Notes: generated by a model not told the origin, from the sequence alone. A stretch of DNA of 64,000 bases from Chryseotalea sanaruensis (GCF_003990915.1 NZ_BHXQ01000002.1:124001-188000); one strand, 5' to 3'. Positions 36,563 through 45,977 are shown, numbered from the stretch's first letter. Numbers and translations are program-made.

Positions 36563-39500
36563 ATGTCGGCAAAGTACAAAGAGCAGAAGGATGTGAATTA
36601 TGCCCAAATCGCCAGCGAAATACTGGACTTTTGGGATAAGCAGCAGATTTTCGAAAAATCAGTCAGCAACAGGGAAGGTGCGCCTTCTTTTACCTTCTAT
36701 GAAGGTCCTCCCTCAGCCAATGGAACTCCCGGTATTCACCACGTAATGGCGCGTACCGTAAAGGATATTTTTTGCCGTTACAAAACACTTCAGGGTTTTC
36801 AGGTAAAACGTAAAGGCGGCTGGGATACACACGGCTTACCAGTCGAACTACAGGTAGAAAAAACCCTGGGCATTACCAAAGATGATATCGGTAAGAAAAT
36901 TTCTGTAGAGGAGTACAATCAGAAGTGCCGCGAAACGGTAATGATGTACACAGACCAGTGGGATGACCTAACGCGCAAGATGGGTTATTGGGTGGATTTG
37001 AAAAACCCATACATCACCTACGAGAAAAATTACATTGAAACATTATGGTGGTTGCTAAAGCAACTCTACAATAAAAAATTATTATACAAAGGTTATAGCA
37101 TACAACCTTATTCACCAGCGGCAGGTACCGGCTTAAGCTCACACGAATTAAACTTACCGGGTTGTTACAAAGATGTGAAGGACACCTCTGTTGTGGCTCA
37201 GTTTAAAGTGAAACAAGAGAAGTTAGCAGATTTTCTTTTTGGGAAAAATAAAGGTGATGTATTCGTTTTAGCCTGGACAACCACACCTTGGACTTTGCCC
37301 TCTAACACAGCACTGACTATTGGCGAGAAAATTACTTACGTTCAAATTAACACTTTCAATGCATATACCCACAAGGCAATCAGTGTGGTGTTGGCAAAAG
37401 ATTTAGTTGGTAAATATTTCTCTGAAAAGAATAAAGAACTTACGCTTGAAGATTACAAAGCCGGAGATAAAAATGTTCCTTTCGAAATTGTTCAGGAATT
37501 TTCAGGTAAGCAACTCGTGGGTATCCGCTATGAACAACTCATGCCTTACCTGGAACCTTTACATGATGCCGACAAAGCATTTCAGGTAATAGCCGGAGAC
37601 TTTGTTACTACTGAAGATGGTACTGGAGTTGTGCATACTTCACCCACTTTTGGTGCAGACGATTTTCGTGTAGCTAAACAAAACGGTGTACCAGCGCTAA
37701 CGGTTAAAGATGAGCTCGGCAACGAAGTGCCTACGGTAGATAGAAAAGGAAAATTCATTGATGCTATTGGTGAGCGCTTGAAAGAAGGTGTCTCGAAGTA
37801 CAATATCAAAACACATAAGCCACTAGGTGTTGATGATTTTTACGTTAAGAATTATACAAATGAAGATGAGGCACATCCTGATTATAAAAACACAGATGTT
37901 ATTATCTCTATCATTTTAAAAGAAGAGAACAAAGCTTTTAAAGTAGAAAAATACGAACACACTTACCCACACTGCTGGCGTACTGATAAACCGGTGTTGT
38001 ACTATCCTTTAGATTCCTGGTTCATCAAAACCACTGAGAAGAAAGACCGCATGGTTGAGCTTAATAAAACCATCAACTGGAAACCAGAATCGACAGGCAC
38101 AGGCCGCTTCGGTAATTGGTTAGAAAATCTTGTTGACTGGAATTTATCACGCTCTCGCTATTGGGGAACACCACTGCCAATCTGGAGAACAAAAGATGGT
38201 AAAGAAGAAATTTGTATTGGTTCAGTAGAAGAATTGACAAAAGAGGTTCAGAAAGCTGAACAGGCTGGAATCAAAAACAAATTTGCAATTGACAATGGAC
38301 AATTGACAATTGATCTGCACCGCCCTTATGTTGATGAAGTAGTTTTAGTTAGTGCATCTGGTCAACCGATGTACCGCGAAGCAGATTTGATAGATGTATG
38401 GTTCGATTCTGGTGCTATGCCCTACGCACAATGGGGGCTTGATAAAACCAAGTTAGAAAATAACGATCCAATGCCTTTTGCTTCGGGTTGGGAAGGTGCA
38501 TATCCAGCCGACTACATTGCAGAAGGAGTTGATCAGACACGTGGATGGTTTTTTACATTGCATGCCCTGGCAGTAATGCTGTTCGACAGTGTAGCCTATA
38601 AAAACGTAATTTCTAATGGCCTGGTACTCGACAAGTCTGGCAATAAAATGTCGAAGAGTAAGGGCAATGTGGTGAACCCATTTGAAACCCTGAGCAAGTA
38701 CGGCCCTGATGTTGTGCGCTGGTACATGATTGAAAACGCGCCACCTTGGGACAACTTAAAATTCGATCTTGAAGGTATAGCAGAAACACAACGCAGATTT
38801 TTCGGCACCCTCATCAATACCTATTCTTTCTTTGTGATGTATGCCAACATTGATGGTTTTGTAAAAGATGAAATGAACAATGTTCCTTTTGATCAATTAG
38901 CACCATTGGATCGTTGGATTATTACCAAAGAACAAACCCTGATTGAGGAAGTAACAAAAGCATACGAAGAATACGAGCCAACAAGAGCGGCTCGTGCTAT
39001 TCAGGAATTTGTAAACGATCATTTGTCGAACTGGTATGTGCGCCTTAACCGCAAGCGTTTCTGGCAACCATCCAATAGAGGTGAATTAGGTCAGGACAAG
39101 CGTGCGGCATACGAGACTTTATATGAATGCTTAATGGTAACAGCACAGTTGATGTCACCTATTGCTCCATTCTTCAGTGAGTGGTTATATAAAAATCTGA
39201 CAGATAATATTCGCGATCGTGCTAAACAACATAATACACCGTTGCAGTTTGAATCAATTCACCATACTTTCCTTATAAAGGCAGCGCCTCAGCGTAAGGA
39301 TGTTGAGTTGGAATTAGCCATGGACTATGCTCAACGCATTTGTTCGTTGACACACTCTATCCGCAAGAATGCCAAGATTAAAGTGCGCACGCCATTGCAA
39401 AAAATATTGCTACCTGTGCTAGATGAAAAATTTGCACAACGTGTACGCAGTGTAGAAGACATAATTAAGAGCGAGGTAAACGTAAAAGAGATTCAATACA

Positions 39501-40036
39501 TTGATGATGCTTCTGGTTTGCTGGTGAAAAAGGTGAAACCAAATTTTGCTAAGTTGGGTAAACAATATGGCCCTAAGATGAAAGAGGTTTCAGCAGTAAT
39601 CACCACGTTTGAACAAGCTGATATTTCTGTGATTGAAAAACAAGGCACCTTAAACAAAGGTGGTTTTGATATCACGCTAGAAGATGTTCTTATTTCTTCG
39701 GAAGACATACCGGGTTGGGCTGTGGCTAACGAAGGTGGTGTAACCGTGGCCTTAGATATTACGATTACAGAAGAATTAAAGCGTGAGGGTATTGCCCGTG
39801 ATTTTGTAAACCGTATTCAGAATTTACGTAAAGATCAGGGCATGGATGTCCTTGATAAAATTACTGTAGAGGTGGAAGCGGTTAACGGATTTGCAGAAGC
39901 GCTTCAGGAACATAAAGACTACATCAGTAAAGAAGTTCAGGCCGTATCATTAGAATTTAAGAATTCAATAGTTGATGCTGTTGAAGTCGATATGGATGAA
40001 GCAATGTTGAAGGTAAAAATCAATGTGAAAAGGTAG
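36563..40036 (+). CDS. ileS: Isoleucyl-tRNA synthetase
   Basis: 1157 residues, the long form found in Bacteroidota. Class I signatures: the HIGH-type site PPSANGTPGIHHVMART, LAWTTTPWTLPSNTALTIG in the editing domain, DVWFDSGAMPYAQWG, and KMSKSKGNVVNPF. It charges tRNA-Ile and hydrolyses mischarged Val. Residues about 575-584 (IDNGQLTID) are encoded by a short intergenic-type repeat and sit at a variable surface position just before the conserved LHRPYVDEVVL. The repeat keeps the frame open, so the enzyme should be intact. Its spacer to lspA is filled by another microrepeat. Confidence 0.98.
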   Translation: MSAKYKEQKDVNYAQIASEILDFWDKQQIFEKSVSNREGAPSFTFYEGPPSANGTPGIHHVMARTVKDIFCRYKTLQGFQVKRKGGWDTHGLPVELQVEKTLGITKDDIGKKISVEEYNQKCRETVMMYTDQWDDLTRKMGYWVDLKNPYITYEKNYIETLWWLLKQLYNKKLLYKGYSIQPYSPAAGTGLSSHELNLPGCYKDVKDTSVVAQFKVKQEKLADFLFGKNKGDVFVLAWTTTPWTLPSNTALTIGEKITYVQINTFNAYTHKAISVVLAKDLVGKYFSEKNKELTLEDYKAGDKNVPFEIVQEFSGKQLVGIRYEQLMPYLEPLHDADKAFQVIAGDFVTTEDGTGVVHTSPTFGADDFRVAKQNGVPALTVKDELGNEVPTVDRKGKFIDAIGERLKEGVSKYNIKTHKPLGVDDFYVKNYTNEDEAHPDYKNTDVIISIILKEENKAFKVEKYEHTYPHCWRTDKPVLYYPLDSWFIKTTEKKDRMVELNKTINWKPESTGTGRFGNWLENLVDWNLSRSRYWGTPLPIWRTKDGKEEICIGSVEELTKEVQKAEQAGIKNKFAIDNGQLTIDLHRPYVDEVVLVSASGQPMYREADLIDVWFDSGAMPYAQWGLDKTKLENNDPMPFASGWEGAYPADYIAEGVDQTRGWFFTLHALAVMLFDSVAYKNVISNGLVLDKSGNKMSKSKGNVVNPFETLSKYGPDVVRWYMIENAPPWDNLKFDLEGIAETQRRFFGTLINTYSFFVMYANIDGFVKDEMNNVPFDQLAPLDRWIITKEQTLIEEVTKAYEEYEPTRAARAIQEFVNDHLSNWYVRLNRKRFWQPSNRGELGQDKRAAYETLYECLMVTAQLMSPIAPFFSEWLYKNLTDNIRDRAKQHNTPLQFESIHHTFLIKAAPQRKDVELELAMDYAQRICSLTHSIRKNAKIKVRTPLQKILLPVLDEKFAQRVRSVEDIIKSEVNVKEIQYIDDASGLLVKKVKPNFAKLGKQYGPKMKEVSAVITTFEQADISVIEKQGTLNKGGFDITLEDVLISSEDIPGWAVANEGGVTVALDITITEELKREGIARDFVNRIQNLRKDQGMDVLDKITVEVEAVNGFAEALQEHKDYISKEVQAVSLEFKNSIVDAVEVDMDEAMLKVKINVKR
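38285..38314. repeat. CAATTGACAATGG-type repeat inside ileS
   Basis: GCAATTGACAATGG followed by ACAATTGACAATTGAT, internally repetitive and made of the same words as the spacer repeat at 36481-36512. It encodes AIDNGQLTID in frame. Confidence 0.6.
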
Positions 40037-40044
40037 TTGATCGT

Positions 40045-40133
40045 TTTTGGTTGTTGGTTGTTCGTAATTGGCAGCCAGCAGTTAACAGCCAGCAGTTAAC
40101 AGCCAACAACGAACAACTAGCAACGAACAACTA
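40045..40133. repeat. GTTGTT/AACAAC microrepeat, copy D, with tandem 14-mers
   Basis: Contains two exact tandem copies of CAGCCAGCAGTTAA flanked by GTTGTTGGTTGTTCG on the left and CAACAACGAACAACTAG on the right; it fills the ileS-lspA spacer. Confidence 0.6.
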
Positions 40134-40140
40134 AATAAGA

Positions 40141-40830
40141 ATGAAGATCTATAAATATTTTCTGATTGCCTTACTGATTATTTGTATTGATCAGGCTTCA
40201 AAACTATTAGTACATGAATATATGTACCTGGGTGAAACAGTTCATTTAATAGGAAATGAAGACTACGGTTTCAAACTACATTATTTGCTAAACCCCGGTA
40301 TGGCCTTTGGCCTAAAGTGGGATAACGAATTTGGTAAACTGGCACTCACCATCTTTCGCATTTTTGCCATGTTCGGGATTTCATATTATCTGGTGCGCAT
40401 GGCAAAGCAAGGTGCGCATAATGGATTTTTGGTTTGTATGGCGCTCATTTTAGGTGGAGCTATAGGTAACGTAATTGATAGTACTTTTTATGGGGTGTTT
40501 TTAGAAAATGCACCTTATGGCTCACCAACCCCCTGGTTTCATGGACAGGTAATTGACATGCTCTTTTTCCCACTATTTAGCGTTCATTGGCCGGAGTGGA
40601 TACCCTATTTAGGAGGAGGAAATTTCCTATTTTTCAGCCCAGTATTCAACATTGCCGACTCTTCCATTTTCATTGGGGTTTTAATAATTCTGATCATGCA
40701 GAAAAGATTCTTTAAAGAGGAGCAGGAAATAACTACCGTTGAGCTTACGGACACACCTTCTCCGCAATCAACTGAAGGTTCGCCACCTACAGAGCCATCT
40801 TCCACTGAAAAATCTGACACAGCCGCCTAA
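40141..40830 (+). CDS. lspA: Lipoprotein signal peptidase (signal peptidase II)
   Basis: 229 residues with four membrane helices. It cleaves the signal peptide from prolipoproteins after lipid is added to the Cys, at the periplasmic face. Family marks: IDQASKLLVHEY, LNPGMAFGL, the first catalytic Asp in GNVIDSTFYGVF and the second in FNIADSSIFIGV. It has the longer middle loop usual in Bacteroidota (LENAPYGSPTPWFHGQ) and a hydrophilic Thr/Pro/Glu-rich tail after about residue 200 that is likely dispensable. It lies 104 bases after ileS, a linkage widely seen in bacteria. Confidence 0.97.
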   Translation: MKIYKYFLIALLIICIDQASKLLVHEYMYLGETVHLIGNEDYGFKLHYLLNPGMAFGLKWDNEFGKLALTIFRIFAMFGISYYLVRMAKQGAHNGFLVCMALILGGAIGNVIDSTFYGVFLENAPYGSPTPWFHGQVIDMLFFPLFSVHWPEWIPYLGGGNFLFFSPVFNIADSSIFIGVLIILIMQKRFFKEEQEITTVELTDTPSPQSTEGSPPTEPSSTEKSDTAA

Positions 40831-40928
40831 ACAAATCTTATTGGGTATTAGACCTTTGCAGTAGGCAAATACATTATTCTTGTTAGTTTTGGGGCTTATA
40901 AAATTTGTCCACCTAACCTTACTTTATA

Positions 40929-42377
40929 ATGAGTTTGTTTATTAGAAAGCCTCTTGCGCAACTGATGGCCCAGGCCGTAGATAGTGACAAAGGGCTCAAG
41001 CGTACACTGGGAGCCGGAAATCTCATTGCCTTAGGCGTGGGTGCCATTATTGGTGCAGGTCTGTTTGTGCGTACTGCCGCTGCTGCTGGTGAAGCAGCAG
41101 GCCCAGCTGTCGTATTATCGTTTGTGGTTGCTGCTATTGGCTGTGCTTTTGCCGGTCTTTGCTACGCAGAGTTTGCATCGATGATACCTATTGCGGGTAG
41201 TGCTTATACCTACGCTTATGCAACTATGGGTGAGTTTGTCGCCTGGATCATTGGTTGGGCTCTCGTACTTGAATACGCACTTGCGTCAGCAACAGTGGCC
41301 ATCGCATGGAGTGAATACCTAAATAACTTGCTGGGGGGGAGTATACCGTATGAGTGGTGCCACTCACCTTTCGAAACATCCGTGAATGGTGTAAGCGGTA
41401 TCATGAATTTACCAGCCTTATTAATTCTTTTAATACTTACACTTATCTTAATTAAGGGTACACAGGAATCAGCAACAGTAAATGCAGTCATCGTATTTGT
41501 TAAAGTTGCTATCGTATTACTCTTTATAGGTCTAGGATGGAGCTTTATTAATCCGTCTAACTACACACCATTCTTTATCCCTGAAGGAACTCCTGGTCAT
41601 GAAGGCTGGAACGAATGGGGATGGGGTGGCGTATTTGGTGGTGCTGCCATTGTGTTCTTTGCCTTTATTGGTTTTGATGCCGTATCTACTGCTGCGCAGG
41701 AAGCTAAAAATCCTAAGCGCGACATGCCTATTGGTATTTTAGGTTCATTGTTAGTTTGTACAATTCTTTATGTATTGTTCTCTTATGTGCTAACAGGCAT
41801 GGCTAACTGGGAAGAGTTTAAAACTGCTGGTAAAGAAGCTTCTGTTGCATACGCGATTAATACATACATGGAAGGTTACGGTTGGTTAGCGACACTAATC
41901 TCTGTTGCTATTCTTGCAGGTTTCTCTTCTGTTATTCTGGTAATGCTTATGGGGCAGTCTCGTGTATTCTACTCTATGTCTAATGACGGCTTAGTGCCAA
42001 AAGTTTTCTCTGAACTGCATCCTAAATTCCGAACACCTTATAAGTCAAACATGATCCTCTTCATTTTTGTAGGATTATTTGCAGCATTTGTTCCTGGTAA
42101 CGTAGCCGGTGACTTAACAAGTTTTGGTACCCTGTTCGCATTCGTTTTAGTGTGCGCAGGTATTTGGGTAATGCGTGTTAAAAATCCTGAGTTGGTGCGT
42201 CCTTTCACTACACCGCTTGTACCACTCGTTCCGATTTTAGGTATGTTGGTATGTGGTGGTCTTATCGCATCTCTTGATCAAAATACTTTATTGATTGCTT
42301 TCGGCTGGATGGCCTTTGGTTTGGTCTTGTATTTTGGATATGGAAAATCACATAGCTATTTGAGAAAAGGCAAATAG
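40929..42377 (+). CDS. APC-family amino acid permease
   Basis: 482 residues with about 12 helices. The APC signature GVGAIIGAGLFVRTAAAAG lies in helix 1 and AFIGFDAVSTAAQEAKNPKRDMPIGI in the middle, the pattern of cationic amino acid transporter-like permeases. LVPKVFSELHPKFRTPYKSN marks the loop before helix 9. It probably imports amino acids with protons; specificity is not readable. A strong terminator follows 26 bases after the stop. Confidence 0.93.
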   Translation: MSLFIRKPLAQLMAQAVDSDKGLKRTLGAGNLIALGVGAIIGAGLFVRTAAAAGEAAGPAVVLSFVVAAIGCAFAGLCYAEFASMIPIAGSAYTYAYATMGEFVAWIIGWALVLEYALASATVAIAWSEYLNNLLGGSIPYEWCHSPFETSVNGVSGIMNLPALLILLILTLILIKGTQESATVNAVIVFVKVAIVLLFIGLGWSFINPSNYTPFFIPEGTPGHEGWNEWGWGGVFGGAAIVFFAFIGFDAVSTAAQEAKNPKRDMPIGILGSLLVCTILYVLFSYVLTGMANWEEFKTAGKEASVAYAINTYMEGYGWLATLISVAILAGFSSVILVMLMGQSRVFYSMSNDGLVPKVFSELHPKFRTPYKSNMILFIFVGLFAAFVPGNVAGDLTSFGTLFAFVLVCAGIWVMRVKNPELVRPFTTPLVPLVPILGMLVCGGLIASLDQNTLLIAFGWMAFGLVLYFGYGKSHSYLRKGK

Positions 42378-42403
42378 ATAAAAGCTAACAGGTATTTAAT
42401 GTA

Positions 42404-42440
42404 AAAAAGACCGCCTCAAAATACTGAGGTGGTCTTTTTG
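42404..42440 (+). terminator. Strong intrinsic terminator after permease gene
   Basis: AAAAAGACCGCCTCA pairs with TGAGGTGGTCTTTTT (one G-T or equivalent) around a six-base loop; the T-run is part of the stem and continues after it. Confidence 0.9.
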
Positions 42441-42462
42441 TTTTTCATTGGTCCTGTGCCCT

Positions 42463-42667
42463 GGTCTGTGTCCTCATAGACCTGCATCAGCTCCAAGTGT
42501 CGTCTCCCTTTTCGGGGACGATACGAATAATAAAATACGGCAATTAAAACTTGCAGATATACTCTCTACATTGGTCTGTGTCCGCACAGACCAGCATCAA
42601 AGTAATTTATATAATAAATATCTGAATGATTCACCTCACCTATTTCGGGCTGTGAAGACACAGCCCG
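42463..42667. repeat. Cluster of four hairpins, two of them copies of GGTCTGTG/CACAGACC
   Basis: Hairpins at 42463-42482 and 42573-42592 are near-copies (GGTCTGTG-tcct-CATAGACC and GGTCTGTG-tccg-CACAGACC), each followed by GCATCA. Others are at 42501-42520 (CGTCTCCC/CGGGGACG) and 42646-42667 (CGGGCTGTG-aaga-CACAGCCCG). They fill the spacer between convergent genes. A plus-strand open frame across them (42448-42816) is a by-product. Likely a dispersed palindromic repeat. Confidence 0.65.
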
Positions 42668-42674
42668 AGGAAAT

Positions 42675-43505
42675 TCAAGCCATAAAAGAAACAAGCGTCA
42701 ACACCTGCTCACCTAAAAACTGGTCACCTTCCATTTTTACAAAAGCTCGGATATCTTCTGCTCTCCAACTTTTTGAAAACAACTTCCATGCAGCATGGCC
42801 CTCAAGCTGTACATGAGCCATAACAAGTGCTGGTTTTTCTTTTAACAATTCCCATCCTGTCTCACGCTTCACCAAAAACCAGCTGTCTACAATTTCATGT
42901 GCAACATCAACCTGAATGGCTGTATTCACAGCTGCATCAATATCTTTAAACGTAAAGGGTAAAGCACGCATTACAGTTTCCAGAAAAGGACTGAAGTACT
43001 TTTGATTCAATATGCCTGGTTTGTTAACAGCATCCCTGATCTGTTGTTGATGCAACCATTTCTCTGTGTACTCTCTGGCAATGTGAAACCAATTTTGTGA
43101 TTCTGCTTCGCCCGCCCATGCAACAGAAAAAATAGCTTTTGTATTTAAGTCAACCGATTCAAAGTAAGTGCAGGTTTGGTGGCTTGTTGCTTCATGCAGC
43201 AAGATCATAACCTTCGGACTGATACGTTTGCTGGACTTTACCCAATCAGCATTTAGTTGGTTGAGCCAAGTAACAAGGTCTTGATAGGATTGTATATCAC
43301 CAGGCTGTTCTCCGAAAAACACATCCCTTTGTATTGACAGCGTTCTAATATTACCATCTAATAAGTGTGCGGCTACATCTTTTACCTTCCAAAGTTTGGC
43401 CACTGTCTGTGCTTGCCACTCGTCAGCATTTAACGATTTCAGTAATTCAATAAGACTGGCATCTAAGGACCTGAATAAATGAGAAACACGAATGGGAACA
43501 GACAT
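42675..43505 (-). CDS. DinB/maleylpyruvate-isomerase-N-like protein
   Basis: 276 residues. The N-terminal half has the four-helix DinB-like layout with a metal-binding His: KVKDVAAHLLDGNIRTLSIQRD (first conserved His in VAAHLLD) and IAREYTEKWLHQQQIRDA (later His). Proteins of this TIGR03083-like group are thiol-dependent enzymes or of unknown function. Bacteroidota lack mycothiol, so any cofactor would differ (inference). It is convergent with the permease gene and divergent from the DUF3667 gene. Confidence 0.82.
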   Translation of the reverse strand: MSVPIRVSHLFRSLDASLIELLKSLNADEWQAQTVAKLWKVKDVAAHLLDGNIRTLSIQRDVFFGEQPGDIQSYQDLVTWLNQLNADWVKSSKRISPKVMILLHEATSHQTCTYFESVDLNTKAIFSVAWAGEAESQNWFHIAREYTEKWLHQQQIRDAVNKPGILNQKYFSPFLETVMRALPFTFKDIDAAVNTAIQVDVAHEIVDSWFLVKRETGWELLKEKPALVMAHVQLEGHAAWKLFSKSWRAEDIRAFVKMEGDQFLGEQVLTLVSFMA

Positions 43506-43575
43506 TCTAACACATTTAATTTTAACTACTTCGGCAATTTACCGCTTTCATTCTATCTTTAGCAATTAGAAATCA

Positions 43576-43661
43576 ATGCCGTTTAGTTAAGTCTCTATAT
43601 TCATCCTCTCCTTTCGAGAGGACTGGAGGTGAGTCAATATAAATGCTTAACTGAGCGGCAT
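43576..43661 (-). mobile_element. MITE-like element, copy 3 (inverted)
   Basis: 86 bp with ends ATGCCGTTTAGTTAAG and CTTAACTGAGCGGCAT. Both ends carry the same T-to-C change at position four (ATGCC/GGCAT), so the pairing is kept. The core runs opposite to copies 1 and 2. It lies 19 bases before the DUF3667 start and overlaps its likely promoter. Confidence 0.75.
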
Positions 43662-43680
43662 ATAATTAGAAAATTTCCCC

Positions 43681-44703
43681 ATGGAAGATCTTGGAAAATC
43701 CCTACCGTTCGCTGAAGGTTTTATTGATGCTGAACGTGCAGGCAAAAGCGCTGGTGAACAACATTGCCTCAACTGTGGTACACCATTAACGGGCAAGTAT
43801 TGCGGAAACTGCGGTCAGCGTGATTTACCAGCCCGACAAAACCTTGGCGATTTGTTGATCAACTTCATCAGTTCTTTCTATAGTTTTGAATCTAAATTTT
43901 TTAAGACTTTTAAATACCTGCTTTTTTATCCAGGAAAGATTACAGCCGAGTACAATGCTGGTAAACGAGAAAGTTTTTATCACCCAGCCAGAATGTATGT
44001 ATTTCTGAGTTTTATATTTTTTCTGCTTTTCTCTACAGTATTTTCAACCGATGATATGGATCTCGAAGAGAAGGGAGATTTTAAAACGGTACAAGATTCA
44101 CTTAATGTTGATTCATTGGTTAGAGAAAATACCAAAGGCTTGAAATTCGGGTATCAACCTGTAGAAATAAGTACCGAAAGCAAAGTGGCAAAAACACTAG
44201 CCCAATACGATTCTTTACAAAATGCTTTACCCGCTGAAAAACGTGATGGATACATTAAACGATATTTTGAGCGGAAGGGAAGAGAAGTTGAAGCAGGAGC
44301 CACTCAGGGTCAGATAGCAAAAGCCTTCATGAATGACATGATGGAAAACACACCCAAGATGATATTTATTCTCATGCCCTTCTTCGCCTTACTACTCAAA
44401 CTCTTTTATGTCAGGCGTGATTTTTACTATTCAGAACATCTGATCTTCACCATATTTTTTTACGATTTTATATATCTCATCGGATCTTTAATTATCCTTG
44501 CAAGTAAAGTAGAGTGGCTATGGTGGCTAGAATTGGGTTTATACATGTGGATTTTCATTTATCTATACAAAGCCATGCGTAAAGTATACAAGCAAGGAAG
44601 AGCAAAAACAGTTATTAAATTTTTATTGTTGAATTTCTTATTCCTTTTCGTTGTTAGTTTTGGTATTGCAGGTTTGGCCTTAATAGCCTTTATAAGATTA
44701 TAA
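43681..44703 (+). CDS. DUF3667 domain membrane protein with N-terminal zinc ribbon
   Basis: 340 residues. A zinc-ribbon (CLNCGTPLTGKYCGNCGQ, residues 28-45) precedes the DUF3667 stretch SSFYSFESKFFKTFKYLLFYPGKITAEYNAGKR and several membrane helices (about 105-120, 215-235, 245-290, 310-338). A charged loop (125-210) lies between helices. The family is common in Bacteroidota and uncharacterised. It is followed after two bases by rarA, so the two are co-transcribed. Confidence 0.9.
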   Translation: MEDLGKSLPFAEGFIDAERAGKSAGEQHCLNCGTPLTGKYCGNCGQRDLPARQNLGDLLINFISSFYSFESKFFKTFKYLLFYPGKITAEYNAGKRESFYHPARMYVFLSFIFFLLFSTVFSTDDMDLEEKGDFKTVQDSLNVDSLVRENTKGLKFGYQPVEISTESKVAKTLAQYDSLQNALPAEKRDGYIKRYFERKGREVEAGATQGQIAKAFMNDMMENTPKMIFILMPFFALLLKLFYVRRDFYYSEHLIFTIFFYDFIYLIGSLIILASKVEWLWWLELGLYMWIFIYLYKAMRKVYKQGRAKTVIKFLLLNFLFLFVVSFGIAGLALIAFIRL

Positions 44704-44705
44704 TC

Positions 44706-45977
44706 ATGTTATCAGAATCATCTGCACCATTAGCTGAACGTCTCCGCCCCTCTACGTTAAACGATGTAGTGGGTCAGCAACATTTAGTTGGTGAGAAGGG
44801 TATGCTGCGCACAGTCTTACGTTCAGGCACAATACCTTCCATGATTTTCTGGGGGCCACCGGGTGTAGGTAAAACAACACTGGCCAATATTATTGCCAAC
44901 GAAGCAAAGAAGCCCTTTTACATATTAAGTGCCATCAGTGCCGGAGTAAAAGATATACGTGAAGTTATTGAAAAAGCGAAAGCCTCTCCACGTTCAATTT
45001 TATTTATAGATGAGATCCATCGTTTTAATAAAGGACAGCAAGATGCACTATTGGGTGCTGTAGAAAAAGGAATTATCACCTTGATTGGTGCTACAACGGA
45101 GAATCCATCTTTTGAAGTGAATGCAGCCTTGCTCTCGCGCTGCCAGGTATATGTATTGAAGGCATTGGAAGAAAAAGAATTGCTTCAGCTGATACATCAA
45201 GCCATTGCAAAGGATGACGTGCTGAAGAAAAAAAAGATAGATGTTCAGGAGCATGCAGCGCTCTTTCAATTGTCGGGTGGAGATGCACGCAAAGTGTTGA
45301 ATCTATTGGAACTGGTCGTTGAATCCTCGGAGACGCCAGATGTTGTAATCACGGATGCACTAGTAATGAGTGTGGCGCAAAAGAAAATTGCCATTTACGA
45401 TAAAAGTGGTGAGCAACATTATGATATTATTTCAGCCTTCATCAAATCCATTCGCGGCAGCGATCCCAACGCAGCCATTTATTACCTGGCTCGCATGATT
45501 GAAGGTGGCGAAGATGTAAGCTTCATTGCCCGTAGAATGGTAATATTAGCGTCAGAGGACATAGGCAACGCTAACCCTACTGCTTTAATAATGGCTACCA
45601 ACACCTTTCAGGCCGTTAATGTGATTGGCTATCCTGAAGCGCGCATCATTCTCGCCCAATGTGCGGTATATTTGGCCAGTTCGCCAAAGAGCAATGCCGG
45701 TTATATGGCTATCGAAAATGCTTTACAGAAGGTAAATGAAACAGGTGATTTACCCATACCTTTATCGGTAAGAAATGCACCGACCAAACTAATGAAGAAT
45801 CTTGGTTATGGTAAAGATTACCAATATGCACATAGTTATGAAAATAGTTTCGTGAACATGGAGTTTCTACCCGATGCCATTAAAGGAATGAAATTTTATG
45901 AGCCGGGTAAGAATGCGAGAGAAGAAGAAATGCGTAAACACCTTCGCACCCTGTGGAAAGAAAAATATGGCTATTAA
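44706..45977 (+). CDS. rarA: Replication-associated recombination protein A (RarA/MgsA AAA ATPase)
   Basis: 423 residues. Walker A GPPGVGKTTLANIIAN, Walker B SILFIDEIHRFNKGQQD, sensor 1 IGATTENPSF and the arginine finger in LLSRCQV, then the C-terminal tetramerisation region (SDPNAAIYYLARMIEGGED, LYWK-like end). RarA acts at stalled replication forks, clamp-loader-like. Starts two bases after the DUF3667 stop, and the VWA gene follows after 42 bases. Confidence 0.96.
   Translation: MLSESSAPLAERLRPSTLNDVVGQQHLVGEKGMLRTVLRSGTIPSMIFWGPPGVGKTTLANIIANEAKKPFYILSAISAGVKDIREVIEKAKASPRSILFIDEIHRFNKGQQDALLGAVEKGIITLIGATTENPSFEVNAALLSRCQVYVLKALEEKELLQLIHQAIAKDDVLKKKKIDVQEHAALFQLSGGDARKVLNLLELVVESSETPDVVITDALVMSVAQKKIAIYDKSGEQHYDIISAFIKSIRGSDPNAAIYYLARMIEGGEDVSFIARRMVILASEDIGNANPTALIMATNTFQAVNVIGYPEARIILAQCAVYLASSPKSNAGYMAIENALQKVNETGDLPIPLSVRNAPTKLMKNLGYGKDYQYAHSYENSFVNMEFLPDAIKGMKFYEPGKNAREEEMRKHLRTLWKEKYGY

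Noticed and set aside
42448..42816. 122-codon plus-strand frame
   Set aside because: It runs over four hairpins and into the antisense of the DinB-like gene; no family likeness.
44706..45977. Clamp-loader subunit (dnaX)
   Set aside because: The PLAERLRP start, IDEIHRFNK motif and C-terminal region match RarA, not DnaX.
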